Assembly: GCA_000934385.1 (NCBI GenBank)
Contig: KN880553.1
Location: forward strand, 1-64,000
Length of the DNA stretch: 64,000 nt
Source of the DNA: Cylindrobasidium torrendii FP15055 ss-10
Lineage: Eukaryota > Basidiomycota > Agaricomycetes > Agaricales > Physalacriaceae
Reading direction: 5' to 3'
Positions within the stretch are counted from its first letter, which is position 1. Each line of letters begins with the position of its first letter. The notes under the pieces were generated by a model. The model did not search any database. It worked only from the letters and a program-made list of their open reading frames with translations, and was not told where the DNA came from. The position numbers and the translations under genes were made by a program. This document shows, in pieces, positions 1 through 11,002 of this stretch.

Positions 1-574
1 CCCACGGGCCACCGTTTCTGGAGATTTCTCAGTGCAAAGTATGCCCAGGTCGCTCTACCTTGCCCAGTATATTTCAATACTGTACAACACTTTTGGAGGA
101 ATTGTACTACACTATTGCTGGCCCGAGAGCGTGCGCCGCAGGCGCGCGCGGCAGGGCAACACTCTCTTCAATTTCATTCATTGGCTCTTGGGTATGGCCC
201 GAGAGCGCGCGCCGCAGGCGCGTGCGGCAGGGCAACGCGCAAGGGAAGTATGTACATGCAAGACTTTGAGCTTTAAGCCTCAGGCTTCGAGCTTGTTTCT
301 CTCTTTTAAAGTCACGTCGTATTATCATCATGATTATTAATGAATGCTACGGTTTGTTCATGCCGCTTGTCGGCCAGCCCCCTCCGATCTGAAGTTTGTT
401 CACCCATGCATGTCACTCACGTGATGCACCTTTCTTCCGGATTGGAGGACCGATCGGGCCGACCAAAGTCGAGACCTTTCCACCATCGTCGTGTGCCATT
501 CACGGCGTGAAATTGTAGAGCAGAACTCCCAATAAAATTCGTAGTGTCGTAGAAAAAGCAACTAAAAATACACG
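1..574. other. Intergenic left edge, no gene seen
   Basis: I see no convincing gene. Short open frames here lack introns, domains and family resemblance. The stretch contains a GC-rich direct repeat (listed separately) and the 5' flank of the TFIIS gene. Confidence 0.5.
119..240. repeat. GC-rich direct repeat, two ~43-bp copies
   Basis: Two near-identical GC-rich units start with tggcccgagagcg: about 119-161 and 196-238, 77 bp apart start to start. They differ at only a few positions, and each contains a small near-palindrome around gcgccgcaggcgc. The origin is unknown; it could be a dispersed genomic repeat or part of a decayed element. Confidence 0.6.
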
Positions 575-1560
575 ATGGCTACGAATGGCGTTGAGTTGAA
601 GAGCCTTGTAAAGCAATTGTCAAAAGCATCGGAACCGGTACGCTTTTTCCTTTCTTTCTGACTGCCATCACTTATCGCGGACCCCAGGAAATCTTGAATA
701 TTCTTGGACAACTCAAGTCCGGTTATGAAGTGACGGAGACCCTGCTTAGAGTGCGTCGTATGCTGCCGCTTGGCGCATAAGATTTGGCTGACGTCGATAA
801 CAGGAAACCAAAGCCGGCCTTGCGGTTGGCAAACTGCGACAACACGCCAGCAAGGACGTGGCGAATGCAGCGAAGGACTTGGTGAAGAAGTGGAAGTCAG
901 ATGTTGGAAAGAAGACCGCGGCTGCCGCAGAAAAGACACCAGCAGCGAAGGTTGCCACCACCACCACCTCCGCCCCGAAGAAGGCAAAGCGCTCGGCCAA
1001 ATTGGACTTCGGCTCCATCAAAGCTACGCACGATGGGACGCGCGACAAGTGCGTTGAGTTGCTGTACGACGCGTTAGTCGAGGACTCTGAGGTGTCCAAA
1101 GAGCAGCTGCTCGACATCGCTGTCGGGATTGAAGCCAAGGTCAACGAGGGCGAATCCAAGGACTATCGCACACGCATCCGCCAGCTTTACGTCAATCTCA
1201 AAGACAAGAAGAACCCCACTCTGAAGACTCGTGTTGTGGACGGCACCATTGCTCCCGCCCGATTTGCGACCATGTCCAGCGCCGAAATGGCCAGCGATGA
1301 GCGTAAAAAGGAGGACGCGAAGATCATGGACGAGAATCTCTTCAAGGCGCTTTCGGCCAACGAGCAGCAAGCAGAAACGGACGGCTTCCAGTGTGGACGA
1401 TGCAAGCAGCGCAAGTGTGTCTACCGCCAGGCGCAGACGAGATCCGCTGACGAGCCGATGACTACGTTTGTCACCTGCACCAACTGTGGACATAAGTGCG
1501 TTATCCATCCTTCCCAAATCCAATTCTCTCATGCTCATTTTCAGATGGAAATTCTCGTGA
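575..1560 (+). CDS. Transcription elongation factor TFIIS
   Basis: Spliced as 575-637, 688-750, 804-1495 and 1545-1560, giving 277 residues, close to the usual 280-310 of fungal TFIIS (yeast Dst1). TFIIS rescues backtracked RNA polymerase II by stimulating transcript cleavage in the nucleus. The N-terminal LW/TFIIN-type helical domain (LKSLVKQLSKA) covers roughly residues 1-80. The central polymerase-binding domain (TRDKCVELLYDAL) covers about 115-225. The C-terminal zinc ribbon has C-x2-C (CGRCKQRKC) and C-x2-C (CTNCGHK) and ends in WKFS. The acidic Asp-Glu pair required for cleavage is present in RSADEPMT. The last intron splits the Lys codon of CGHK, and only four residues follow it. The model is complete and family assignment is secure. 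Confidence 0.95.
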
Positions 1561-1880
1561 ACATTGGTGCCCCCTGTACTACTATATCTTATGTATTCCG
1601 CTTGCTAATCCGTATTGCTCTTCGGTTTCCATACCCACCTTGTCAATCTCACCTATATTTTGTCCCTCCGCGGGTTATCATTCGCATACTTGGCTCATCT
1701 TGCAGCTCTTTGCCTTCAACATGAGCCATCTTCGCAGAGGTATTAATCGTATTGCTCGTGGCCACTTAAAGCCAGTGCCCCACTTGGCGGTATCGCAAAC
1801 CTGGAAGATGCTGACTAATTACTCTATGCGCCACGACGATTTGACGCGATCGGTTAAGCTGTCTTTCTTACAATCTTACC
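1561..1880. other. Intergenic, 3' and 5' flanks
   Basis: Between the TFIIS stop and the next start. It probably holds the TFIIS 3' UTR and the promoter of the following gene. No further gene is visible. Confidence 0.5.
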
Positions 1881-2759
1881 ATGAGTGGCAGACTTGCATC
1901 GTTCAAAGGCCCTTCAACGCCAAATTCTTCGCCCGCGAGACAGGTCCCAACTCCAAAGCAACCACCGACTCCAAAAAACACACCCAGGTCACCGAAAGCA
2001 ACCAAGAATGCAAAGCAGCAGCCGCAACAAATCCAATCTGAACCTACCGAAACAACACACCATCGCAAGTTCCGACTGTTGCTGTTGGATATGAAGGGTG
2101 CTGCAGAAACTTGGGATGATTTGGTTCTGGTTGACGGGCTGAAGGCAGCCAAGGGATTGGTAGATGCAAGAACACAGCTCGAGTACGTACTGTGTCTAGT
2201 TCCACGCCACGAAAATGCGAGCATGTCCATAGCAATGAACTTCAACTTGTGGAGGAGCGCCGACCGCGGACACGGCTAGTCGGCCCCAAACTTGCGATAA
2301 TGGAGAGTCGAATCAATGACCTTGATGCTGTTCTTGTCAAACTGGTTTGTCTTCCTGGCGTCTCATTTCTTATTCTTGTCCTCTTCCTCTTCCTTCTCTC
2401 ATGTCCCATCTCAGAACAAACAGTTTCGAAAAATGACTTCAATATACGATGCGATGGAGAGTCTACTCGTTGACGCGCATGCTACGAGGGGTTGGCAGTT
2501 TGCACAGCAGGAGCCTCTGTGGCTTACTTGGCCGCTTGAGCGCTTCGTAAACGAGCTGAGCCAGCTTATACCTCTGTACCATCGCGAGCTCAATATCCAT
2601 ATCGCGTTGGTAGCCCGGCTACGCAAACATGCTATGCCATTCGAAGAGGCAAGGAGGGCGGTCGCTACATGGAGTGAACAGAGGTGGCTCGAAGACCAAG
2701 GATGGGAAGCGAAATGGGAGGACTTGTGCGAGGTCGAAGTAGACCGGTGGGATATATAA
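1881..2759 (+). CDS. Hypothetical protein with C-terminal helical region
   Basis: Spliced as 1881-2182, 2233-2344 and 2415-2759, giving 252 residues. The N-terminal ~60 residues are low-complexity and rich in Pro, Ser, Thr, Lys and Gln. From about residue 65 the protein is predicted to be mostly helical, with heptad-like leucines (ESRINDLDAVLVKL) followed by QFRKMTSIYDAMESLL and a charged, Trp-rich C-terminus. Both introns keep phase, which supports a real gene. I do not recognise the family; the helical layout would suit a coiled-coil subunit of a complex, but that is inference only. It lies head-to-tail behind TFIIS with a 320-bp spacer. Confidence 0.75.
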
Positions 2760-2942
2760 ATCAGGTACAAGTTTGCAATGAAAGTTGAAACTCACTTCGC
2801 GATCCAGACCCCGGAAACTAGGTTCGACAATTTCCAATTTGAGACAATATACCGAGCACGACCAAACAGTGTCTTGTCATGTATCATACAAATAGAGATG
2901 CGGGGGGCTCAAACGCGGTGTAAACATCTCCCTCCTACCATC

Positions 2943-5140
2943 ATGTCCTCTTATTTCTCACAGGCAGCAGCGTGTGCTGGCGTGGCAGGTGCTCTCTATG
3001 TCACTTCGCCAGCAATATGGGCGGGCCTACGGAAACGCAGCATCGAGAACAACACTGCATACTTCGATATGCAAAAGCTCGGAACTTCACGCGAGGCGTC
3101 CACCAAGATACCTGGAACGGCGGTGGTATGTGGTGGGAGGTGTGTACCCAATTATTTCAGATCCTGCCTCTGTTAAGCTGCTGGATAGTATTGCTGGTTT
3201 GATCACAGCGCGAGTCTGTCATGACCATTTCGAGCGGGTCCTCATAATCGAGCCCGAAGCCTGGCTCACCACGGAGGAGGGTCAACTCACCGAGGCATAC
3301 GCTCAAGCGTCGAAACGCGCGCGCATCATGCAATACGACGCTTACCACGGTTTTCACGCGTTTGTATACAGTGCGCTTGCAAACCTCTTCCCTAATTTCG
3401 ACGAAGAAGCGGCGAATTCAGATGTGAAGTACGTTTTTGTGTACGGTGTGCTGGTGTGCTGGTATTGACACGAATACCTCCAGGGTCGATAGGACCAATA
3501 TGGACTTCCGCGTTTCTGGTGTTGCCCCTCCTCCTGCGCCCAAGTACTATGGCGGTAATTACCCCAAGCGACTTTGGGGCAGTCGTCGAGGCTTGGAAAC
3601 ACTCTTACGTCGTCTTGCTCTCGATAAGAAGGCCTACCCGAACATAGAGCAGGTCGTTGGGAGCGTAGTCAGTCTTGTCCCTGATAAACATCACTCTGGC
3701 ACCCTTGCCGGCGTGGTCTACCGCGACGAAACCGGCACCACGCGTGAAATCCCCGCAGCGCTCATCATTGGTATGTCCATCACACCGTCCAATGCGTTGC
3801 CTCGAAGTGCTCTTCCTCTTGGAGGGAGCATACCACTGACACTGCACCGTCAGACGCAACTGGTGCCGCCCAGGCTGGACAGAAATGGCTTTCAGAGCTG
3901 GGTTATGCACAGGATCTCCATATTCAATCCTATAATCCCCGCGCAGTGTATGCCTGCATTATCATGCGCGTTCCGCCGTCCTTCTGGGATAGCCTTAGCC
4001 ATATGCCGGACAACGCTCGTGGACCTGGTGCTGGTCCCGTTATGTTCTTGATGCCCAACATCGAGAAAGAGAACAGGGCGGCCGTCGTTGTGCGCAACGA
4101 ACATGGATTCAGTGGGTTCATATGGCTGGTCGATTGGATTCTGCTGACACCACGTCCCAGTTCATATGATTGCTGCTGCATGGGGAAGCCCCGACATGCC
4201 TACAACCCTCGATGAATACATTGCGTTTGTACATTCTCTGCATGTACTCGAGCCGCTCCCCGACTGGCTCTTTGACTTCTTGGACAAATTACACGAGGTC
4301 GAGGATACGTTCACCTTGCAGAAAATCAGGCAGAGTGCGTCTAACTTTATCTCGAATGATTCTTCGTGTGCTGACTTTGCCTGCTCGCAGGCCCGTCTTC
4401 GTTACTTCCGTATGAAAAGTGTCAGAGTCTTCCAGACAACTTCATCGCCCTCGGCGATGCCAACTGCCGCATCAACCCTATCTATGGGTACGTAGTACAC
4501 TCAGTATTCCTCACTTCTTGCCCAAAATTGCTAACACCCAAAAACTACAGCCAAGGATTTGCAAAGGTTGTGACGGGTGCATCCTGCCTCAACACGTTGC
4601 TCTGGCAAACGCGCAACGACCTTGTCATCCCGCGCAACTTCGGACGCAAGTTTTTCAATCTACAGGCGCCCAAGATCCAACCGTTCTGGTATGCACGCCC
4701 TCTTCACTGTGATGTGCAGACTTTTGACCATTCTTCAAGGACAAGTCCCAAGTTATTCGGTGGGCATTTTGATCTGGTTGGTTCGGTCGCTTGATTCACC
4801 TTGCGCCTAGATTATCCTCGACCAGACACCGTCCCCGTACCGGGAGAGTATGACACCCAGTTCTTCAAGTTCATGAGGTGGTATTTCGGGAGCATTCGTA
4901 AACTGGCCCGCAAGGTGCGTTCCCATTATACTCCGGACATACAGGTCTAACCAATACATTGTAGGACGAACAAGCGAGTAAGTGTTCCCCTTTTGCGTGT
5001 GTTGTATCATGATGCTCAACGGAACTCTAGATCTAGTCATTTACCGCAACGGCATGATGTTGGACTCGGCCCCCATCGACCTGTTCCACCCTTTGCTTGT
5101 CACCAAGGTATTTTGGCGGTGGTTGACTGGAGTGGCGTGA
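2943..5140 (+). CDS. FAD-dependent monooxygenase-like oxidoreductase (intact copy)
   Basis: Eleven exons: 2943-3139, 3189-3428, 3484-3770, 3854-4111, 4161-4334, 4391-4487, 4551-4688, 4740-4759, 4811-4914, 4965-4977 and 5031-5140. They give 545 residues in one uninterrupted frame. Residues 8-28 are hydrophobic and may anchor the protein in a membrane. A Rossmann dinucleotide motif follows (TAVVCGGSIAGLITAR, with acidic IIEPE at the strand 2 end). DATG near residue 242 and the FAD-binding GD motif (ALGDANCRINPIYGQGF, Gly-Asp at 407-408) identify a class A flavoprotein monooxygenase-like fold, related to squalene epoxidase and PHBH-type hydroxylases. The substrate is unknown. A paralogue with the same exon layout lies 2.7 kb downstream beyond an F-box gene but is broken. 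Confidence 0.9.
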
Positions 5141-5560
5141 GCATACTAGTCATTATCGGTGTGAAATGGGTGCATTTATGGGTAAATAGTTGTAGGGAGA
5201 AAAGGACTTACTTAAGGAAAGGCCGCGAACCTTGCGCGAACCAGCCCTTCCATTATGATAATTTATATATTGTAAGTAGGCAAACTCCCGAAATTGCGTC
5301 CTGTAAGGTCCACGTACGTTCTTGTTCGATTTATAGGCGATAACTGCCAAGTGTTGCATAGGGCGTGCTTGTTTTTCCCTTTTAAATGCGTTGGTATTTG
5401 TCCTTATGTACGCGCGAGGGAATCGCGATCGAAACCGTTTGCTTAATACCACCATTCTGCCACCATCTCATTCTCTGCGCGACTCTGACGCGACCGGACG
5501 GCGGCTCGACCTGCGCTGACCTTGGTCGGGTAGATGCAGTGATTTCCTCTCATTGGAGTC
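5141..5560. other. Intergenic spacer
   Basis: Contains the 3' flank of the FAD monooxygenase and the 5' flank of the F-box gene. I see no gene or clear element. Confidence 0.4.
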
Positions 5561-7505
5561 ATGTCCGCCGGGACTCAGTCGGTATACCAGTGTTCTCCAG
5601 CAGAGCAAGCGCTAATGAGTATCAAACAGAGCATTGCCTTCGCCAGTGCATCTCGACGTGCTCGAGAAACTGAGAACAGGCTATATTCTACCTCCTTCGG
5701 AGCTCAATGCGGCTACTGCTCATGCAGATGAATTGGAAGACGAAATTGCCGAGCTAAAGCGACGACTGCGCCAACGACGTTTATCGCTCAAGCACTATAG
5801 CTCCCTGATATCTCCAATACGTCGGCTGCCACAAGAGGTCCTCGCCTATATATTCGAACGGCTGGTTGTCGACCAAGAGGATTACAAGGTCTCCGTACGC
5901 TCGCAGCGGCTTGCCCTTGGGCAAGTCTGTGCATACTGGAGAAGGGTTTCGCGCGAGAACTGCCCTGGAATGTGGAAGTGCTTTGTTCTGGACATCGAAT
6001 ACACCCCTCTTCCCCACCGGAGCTATGCAACATACTACAACACACATCTTGCCGCGGACTCTGACGGGGGCTATGAAGACGAGGAATCCGAAGACGAAGA
6101 ATACGGAGATGAAGAATACGATGAAGAATACGGAGATGACGGATATGGGCTCTACGAAGACGGGTATGACAACGGTTATGGAGACTACGAGTTATCCTAC
6201 GAGGAACGGTCTGCGCTTCGAGAAAGACAGGCTCGTCAAGCCGAAGCAGATGCGAGGGAACGAGCCGAATCAGAACATCGGTACAAGCACGACATGCATG
6301 TCCGTTCCGTGGCTTCGGCGCTGGCAACAATGCTACATCTGCCGCTACATTCCCCACCACAAATAGAAGTCACTATTCGCGCAGGTCCCACTTTCCGGAA
6401 CGACCTCTACGCGCCATTGATCCAGAACAAAGGACGCATCAGGTCATTATCAATCGTTGGACAACGGAGCGACATCGACGAGTTCATCAGCCGGATGTCT
6501 GCACACACTTGGCCCGAGCTACAAGTGCTCTCAGTATCGCATACCAATACGGCGCCGGTCGTCAGCCCACCCTCCTATGAGAGGCATATTCTTCGCATCC
6601 CAAATATTCGTGAATTAACCCACTTTCGACCGAAACTGGCGATGGGATGTCGGCATACCACGCTCACCACGCTCATCACCTCTTTCGCCTCCAGACACAA
6701 CTGCGAAGAAGTCCTACTCCAGTGTACCGTCCTCGAGTCATTGTTCATCACGCATGTCGATGAGGATATGCGTCCCGTGCCCTTTCCGGATGTCACTGAA
6801 GTAGGAAGTCTACGAACCCTCAAGCTCTCAAGGTGCGCCGCTGTAGCGCGGACAACGCTTGACTCACTTTCATTTCCCGGACTTGACACGCTGAGCCTTG
6901 TCGAGGCGCCGCCTTCAACCAGTCATCCCGGATGTGGCATACCCACCATGTCTGGCGCCCCTGCCATCATCTCACGGTTGCTCGAGCGATCCAAGTGTCG
7001 CTTAAGAGCTATCATCGTCGAAGTTGCAGGAATCTCCAGACCAGTGTTGAGCGAAATTCTCATTGCCGCCAACACAGTCACCTCCGTCTCTCTTGGGACC
7101 ATCCTTCCGTACAAGCAGGAGATGGACCCAATCGTCGAGACGTTCACTCCGCAACAGGACAAGGTTGTATTACCCAGGCTTCGAAAAATCGAGCTGACTA
7201 TAGACCAATTTCCAATGCTAGCGCCTGTATATGGCATTGTGCGTTCGCGGAAAGACGCTGGGTACATGCCATTGGACGAACTAAGGATGAACATACAAGG
7301 CGTCGACCGGCATGCTCTGCGACGCTGGGAGCGTGGCAGGCTTGACGTAAAGAAGCATTTGCAGCTAGCGGTGAGATGGGCAGAGGCTGGTGTTATCAAG
7401 AAGATTTCGGTTGTTACTTTGGTGGATGGTGTAGACTTGGTTCAACAACTAATGGACGACAGCCTAAGCATACCAACTAATCCTCGCCGCTGTTGTAGTG
7501 CATAG
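5561..7505 (+). CDS. F-box protein
   Basis: The open frame from about 5620 to 7505 (~620 residues) has the layout of Agaricomycete F-box proteins. A short N-terminal coiled coil (LEDEIAELKRRLRQRRL) leads into SPIRRLPQEVLAYIFE, the F-box core, then VCAYWRRVS, and a long region expected to form leucine-rich-type repeats. Such proteins recruit substrates to SCF ubiquitin ligases through Skp1. Between the F-box and the repeat region sits an acidic, Tyr- and Gly-rich low-complexity tract of ~45 residues, which is unusual. The frame has no ATG before the F-box, so a small upstream exon is likely. The ATG at 5561 with a short intron ending at 5629 would give a continuous frame, but this start is uncertain. 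The gene sits between two FAD monooxygenase paralogues. Confidence 0.8.
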
Positions 7506-7887
7506 TAGTAAGTATCCATTTTAGTACGCTATTAATTCTATAATAATGTTCTTCATTTGAAAGAAATCGCAGTGCGACCAGGTACTCCAACAAACGAGCT
7601 CTACGTTTCCAACACGCACAACCGACAGGTGCTCGTCGGGTATAATCCGCACTGAATGCTTTTCTGACCTTCATCCTGTTTTGCACAGGCTGACCGACGG
7701 CCACGGCACAACGGAAGACCGGACTCTCGGTTTCCATTTCGAGATAATGTAGGTGGCTCTGTCCAACTCGCAATTGACGAGGTCTTTATGGGTAGCCCTA
7801 CAAATACCCAAACCATGAGCTGTGAAAGTTGTCATCCGCCCATCACTCGTTCTGCCAAACCAAATTCTTCCAAACCAACGCCGATAT
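7506..7887. other. Intergenic spacer
   Basis: Spacer between the F-box gene and the FAD monooxygenase pseudogene. No gene is visible. Confidence 0.4.
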
Positions 7888-8622
7888 ATGTCTTACACTG
7901 TGGCAGCCGTGTGCGCTGTCGTGGCCAGCGTTCTCTACCTTGCCTTCCCAGTGTTATGGGAAGCCGCCAGGAAGCGCAACATGGCAAAGTATACCGCCTA
8001 CTACGACTTGAAAACGCTCGGGCACAGCAGAGAAACGTCGTCGAAGATCCCTGGGACGGCGGTCGTCTGTGGTGGAAGGTACCTTCGATTCTGTGGCTCC
8101 TTGATGTCTTGCGTTGACTTGTTCACCAGTATCGCTGGATTGCTCACCGCGCGCGCTTGTCATGACCATTTCGAGCGCGTCGTCATCATCGAGCCCGAGG
8201 CTTGGCTCAGCACAGATGAAGGCAGACAGACGGAGGCATTGAACCAGACATCAAAGCGCGCGCGCATCATCCAGTACGACGTCTACCATGGCTTTCACTC
8301 GCTCATATACCGCGCTATGGCCAATTTCTTCCCGGATTTTGACAACGCCGCCGCCGCGTCGGGCATAAAGTATGTTCTCCAGTAACTCAATCCCACTGAG
8401 TACATTACTGACGACACAAATCCCAGAGTCGACCGAACGGACATGGATTATCGTATCTCTGGGGTTTCTCCTCCATCGGCTCCAAAGTTTTATGGTGGTA
8501 ACACTCCCAAGCGACTTTGGTCCAGTCGTCGAGGCTTAGAGACGCTCCTTCGTCGTCTCGTCTTGGACACTAAGGCATACCCGAATATCGAGCAATTCGT
8601 CGGCAGCGTCCTCAACAGTCCC

Positions 8623-8625
8623 TGA
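8623..8625 (+). other. Premature stop after frameshift in pseudogene
   Basis: In the exon corresponding to 3484-3770 of the intact paralogue the frame slips by one base just before this TGA. Reading one frame over restores VPEEDHSNTLSGIVYRD, which matches VPDKHHSGTLAGVVYRD of the intact copy. Confidence 0.8.
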
Positions 8626-8983
8626 AGAAGATCATTCCAATACTCTCAGTGGCATTGTTTATCGCGACGAAAACGGCGTCAAACGTGAGATCCCTGCTGT
8701 GCTGATTGTTGGTAAGCTCTTGTTTTCATTCAAATATTTCCATTAGTGTTGAAATGACTCTTCTTTAGACGCTACTGGTGCCGCACAAGCTGGTCACAAA
8801 TGGCTCCCAGCACTCGGATTTGCGCAAGACCTACAGATTCAGTCGTACAACCCTCGCGCCGTGTATGGATCCATGACAATGCGCGTCCCGTCTTCGTTCT
8901 GGGACAGCCTCAGCCATATGCCGGATAACGCTCGAGGGCCCGCCGCAGGGCCCGTGGTCTTTTTGATGCCCGACATTGAGAAA

Positions 8984-8986
8984 TAA
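8984..8986 (+). other. In-frame TAA in pseudogene
   Basis: The intact copy reads gagaaagagaacagg (EKENR). This copy reads gagaaataaaatagg, so the third codon is TAA. The flanking codons remain alignable. Confidence 0.85.
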
Positions 8987-10063
8987 AATAGGGCGGCGGT
9001 AATTGTACGGAATGAACATGGATTGAGTGTGCATTTTCGTTTTTGTGCTGGACCGTACGCTCACCCAAGCACATTGATTCATATGATATCTGCTGCGTGG
9101 GGCATTACCGAGCTTCCTGAAAATCTCGACGGATTCACTGCGTTTATTCGCTCGCTGCATGTGGTGCAGCCACTCCCTCAATGGCTCTTCGACTTCCTGG
9201 ACAAATTGCACGAGGTCGAGGATACCTTGGCCTTCCAGAAAATCAGGCAGAGTGCGTTACCGTCTTGTCGACTCGTTCCTTGTACTGACAGCAGACGCAG
9301 ACCCTTCGTCGCTTCTTCCGTATGAGAAATGCGCACGCCTGCCGGAAAACTTCGTCGCTCTGGGAGATGCCAACTGTCGTGTCAACCCCATCTACGGGTA
9401 CGCCTCGATACTTCTCATTACATGTTTTGACCAATATCTCACGCTTCTGAATATGACAGACAAGGCTTTGCGAAGGTTGTTAACGGCGTGTCTTCTTTAA
9501 ACACCCTACTCGAGCAAGGGCGCTTTGAACGCGCTCTTCCGCGTGACTTTGGACGTAAATTCTTCAACATGCAGGCGCCGAAGATAGAGCCGCTGTGGTA
9601 TGCCTCCTTAGCTTAGAACCCTAGTTACTGACCATCCTTTTGCGCAGGACGAATCCCAAGTTGTTTGGTGAGTGCTCCTGCTTTCTATCGCTTCAATTTG
9701 CTCATTTTAGCGTAACGGTAAGACTACCCTCGCCCAGATACAGTCCCCGTCCCCGGCGAATCGGACAATCAGATGTACAAGTTCAAGAGGCGGTATATCG
9801 CGAATCTACGTAAGCTGGCTTTCAAGGTTCGTGCCCCGCGTGAATTTGATCAACAACGTTGACTGACTGGAGAATGTTGGCACAGGACGAGCAAGCAAGT
9901 GAGTAGCAAGCCCCTGGTTTGATCTATAATGTATTACTCTAACGCAATCATAGAGTTGGCCATGTATCGAACCTCTATGATGCTTGATTCCGCCACCATC
10001 GACTACTTCCATCCGGCGCTCATCATCAAGGTTTTTTGGCAGTGGATGACAAGCACGGCCTAG

Positions 10064-10752
10064 AGGACATCAACAGAACTAGATCTATCAAGCAGGATAT
10101 AATTACCATAGCGTTCCGGGGACTGGCACAGTCATTAGATTCAGATTAATCTCGCTCTGACCGCAAGCTACAATAATTATTGATTCAGTTTGAGCATTCG
10201 GCTATGAAATTGCTTTCGGAGGCCCAAAGGGCTGCGTAGTAAGACGGCGACTTATCTTATCATCTCGAATTCCCCGAAAATCCCGTCGGAATAAGAGCTC
10301 GAAGCTCACAAAGATTTTAATGCCTTTCGAAACACGTTTATTTACGTTCTGTGCCTCCATCGTTCTCAAAATGGCATGGGTGACTCGGACGTATGGTTGG
10401 GGATGCTTTAGGCCGATGTTGAGCGCAGGATATCTACTGAGGCAAGACAGCAATTCAGTAAAGGATGAAGACCTTCGTAAATAGTTGTCTAGTTTCTGGC
10501 ATCATAAGACGAGGTTCTAAGTAAATTAAGATAGTGTAAATACTGTGGCGTAGTGAGTCTAAGTAGTCGAAGCCACCTGGCGTATGCTATAGTATTAGTA
10601 TGACACGGAATAAAATAAATAATCTATGATTTATAGGATAAATTTCAGAGTATTTCTATAGTGCGGGGATTGTAGCGCTGCTATGTCGGGCAACGGCTGC
10701 CGTCGGCGAATGCGTATGATGGGGAGGTGGCATGACGGCGCATTTATCTTGC
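10064..10752. other. Gene-free stretch
   Basis: Beginning of a gene-poor, AT-richer segment behind the pseudogene. I find no open frame with family resemblance or a consistent intron pattern. Confidence 0.4.
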
Positions 10753-11002
10753 TCATCGAAGTGCAACTGGCTCCCAGAAGAATTGGTTGCCTGGCTAGGA
10801 AAATGTTAACTCTCATTTGATTTTTAACTTCAAATTGATCACGCACGCCGTTGGTCACGTTCGATATGTGCGCTACCCGACAGACATACGGTGAGATAGT
10901 CTGTCTTTGGTTGTTATATGAAAGTACGTGGATGACATCTCCAGCTTGGAAGGACACGTTGAGAGCCCAGGAGCGCACGGGGTTAACTCGCGAGTATGCC
11001 AT
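10753..11002 (-). CDS. Small CBM5/12-like carbohydrate-binding protein, copy 1
   Basis: Two exons on the minus strand, 11002-10859 and 10794-10753, with a 64-nt intron, give 61 residues. The pattern is that of a single chitin-binding type-3 (CBM5/12) module: an early aromatic (SWALNVSFQ), then AGDVI, a middle strand, YVCRVAHIS, and a closing PGNQFFWEPV. CBM5/12 modules typically read W..Y..GD.V...G..Y.C...H....P....W. The protein has no signal peptide, so it is probably not secreted by the classical route. A TATAAAAG sequence lies about 75 bp upstream of the ATG. The same fold and the same last-exon layout recur at 12817 and 14431. The family call rests on motif pattern only. Confidence 0.65.

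Larger units (their letters stand above)
7888..10063 (+). pseudogene. Broken paralogue of the FAD monooxygenase
   Basis: Aligns exon by exon with the intact gene at 2943-5140: same start context (MSYTVAAVCAVVASVLY), same Rossmann motif (TAVVCGGSIAGLLTAR), DATG, GDANCRVNPIYG, the same splice positions and a matching C-terminus at 10063. Two independent lesions break it. Near 8616 the frame shifts (relative to GSVVSLVPDKHHS of the intact copy), so the original frame ends at 8623. At 8984 a TAA replaces the Glu codon of EKENRA. No intron of plausible size removes either lesion. The rest of the coding sequence and all splice sites remain well preserved, so inactivation looks recent. A sequencing or assembly error could explain the frameshift but hardly both defects. 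Confidence 0.85.

Noticed and set aside
7888..10063. Second FAD monooxygenase as an intact gene with extra introns
   Set aside because: No GT-AG pair of realistic length removes the frameshift near 8616 or the TAA at 8984, and the intact paralogue has no intron at those sites.
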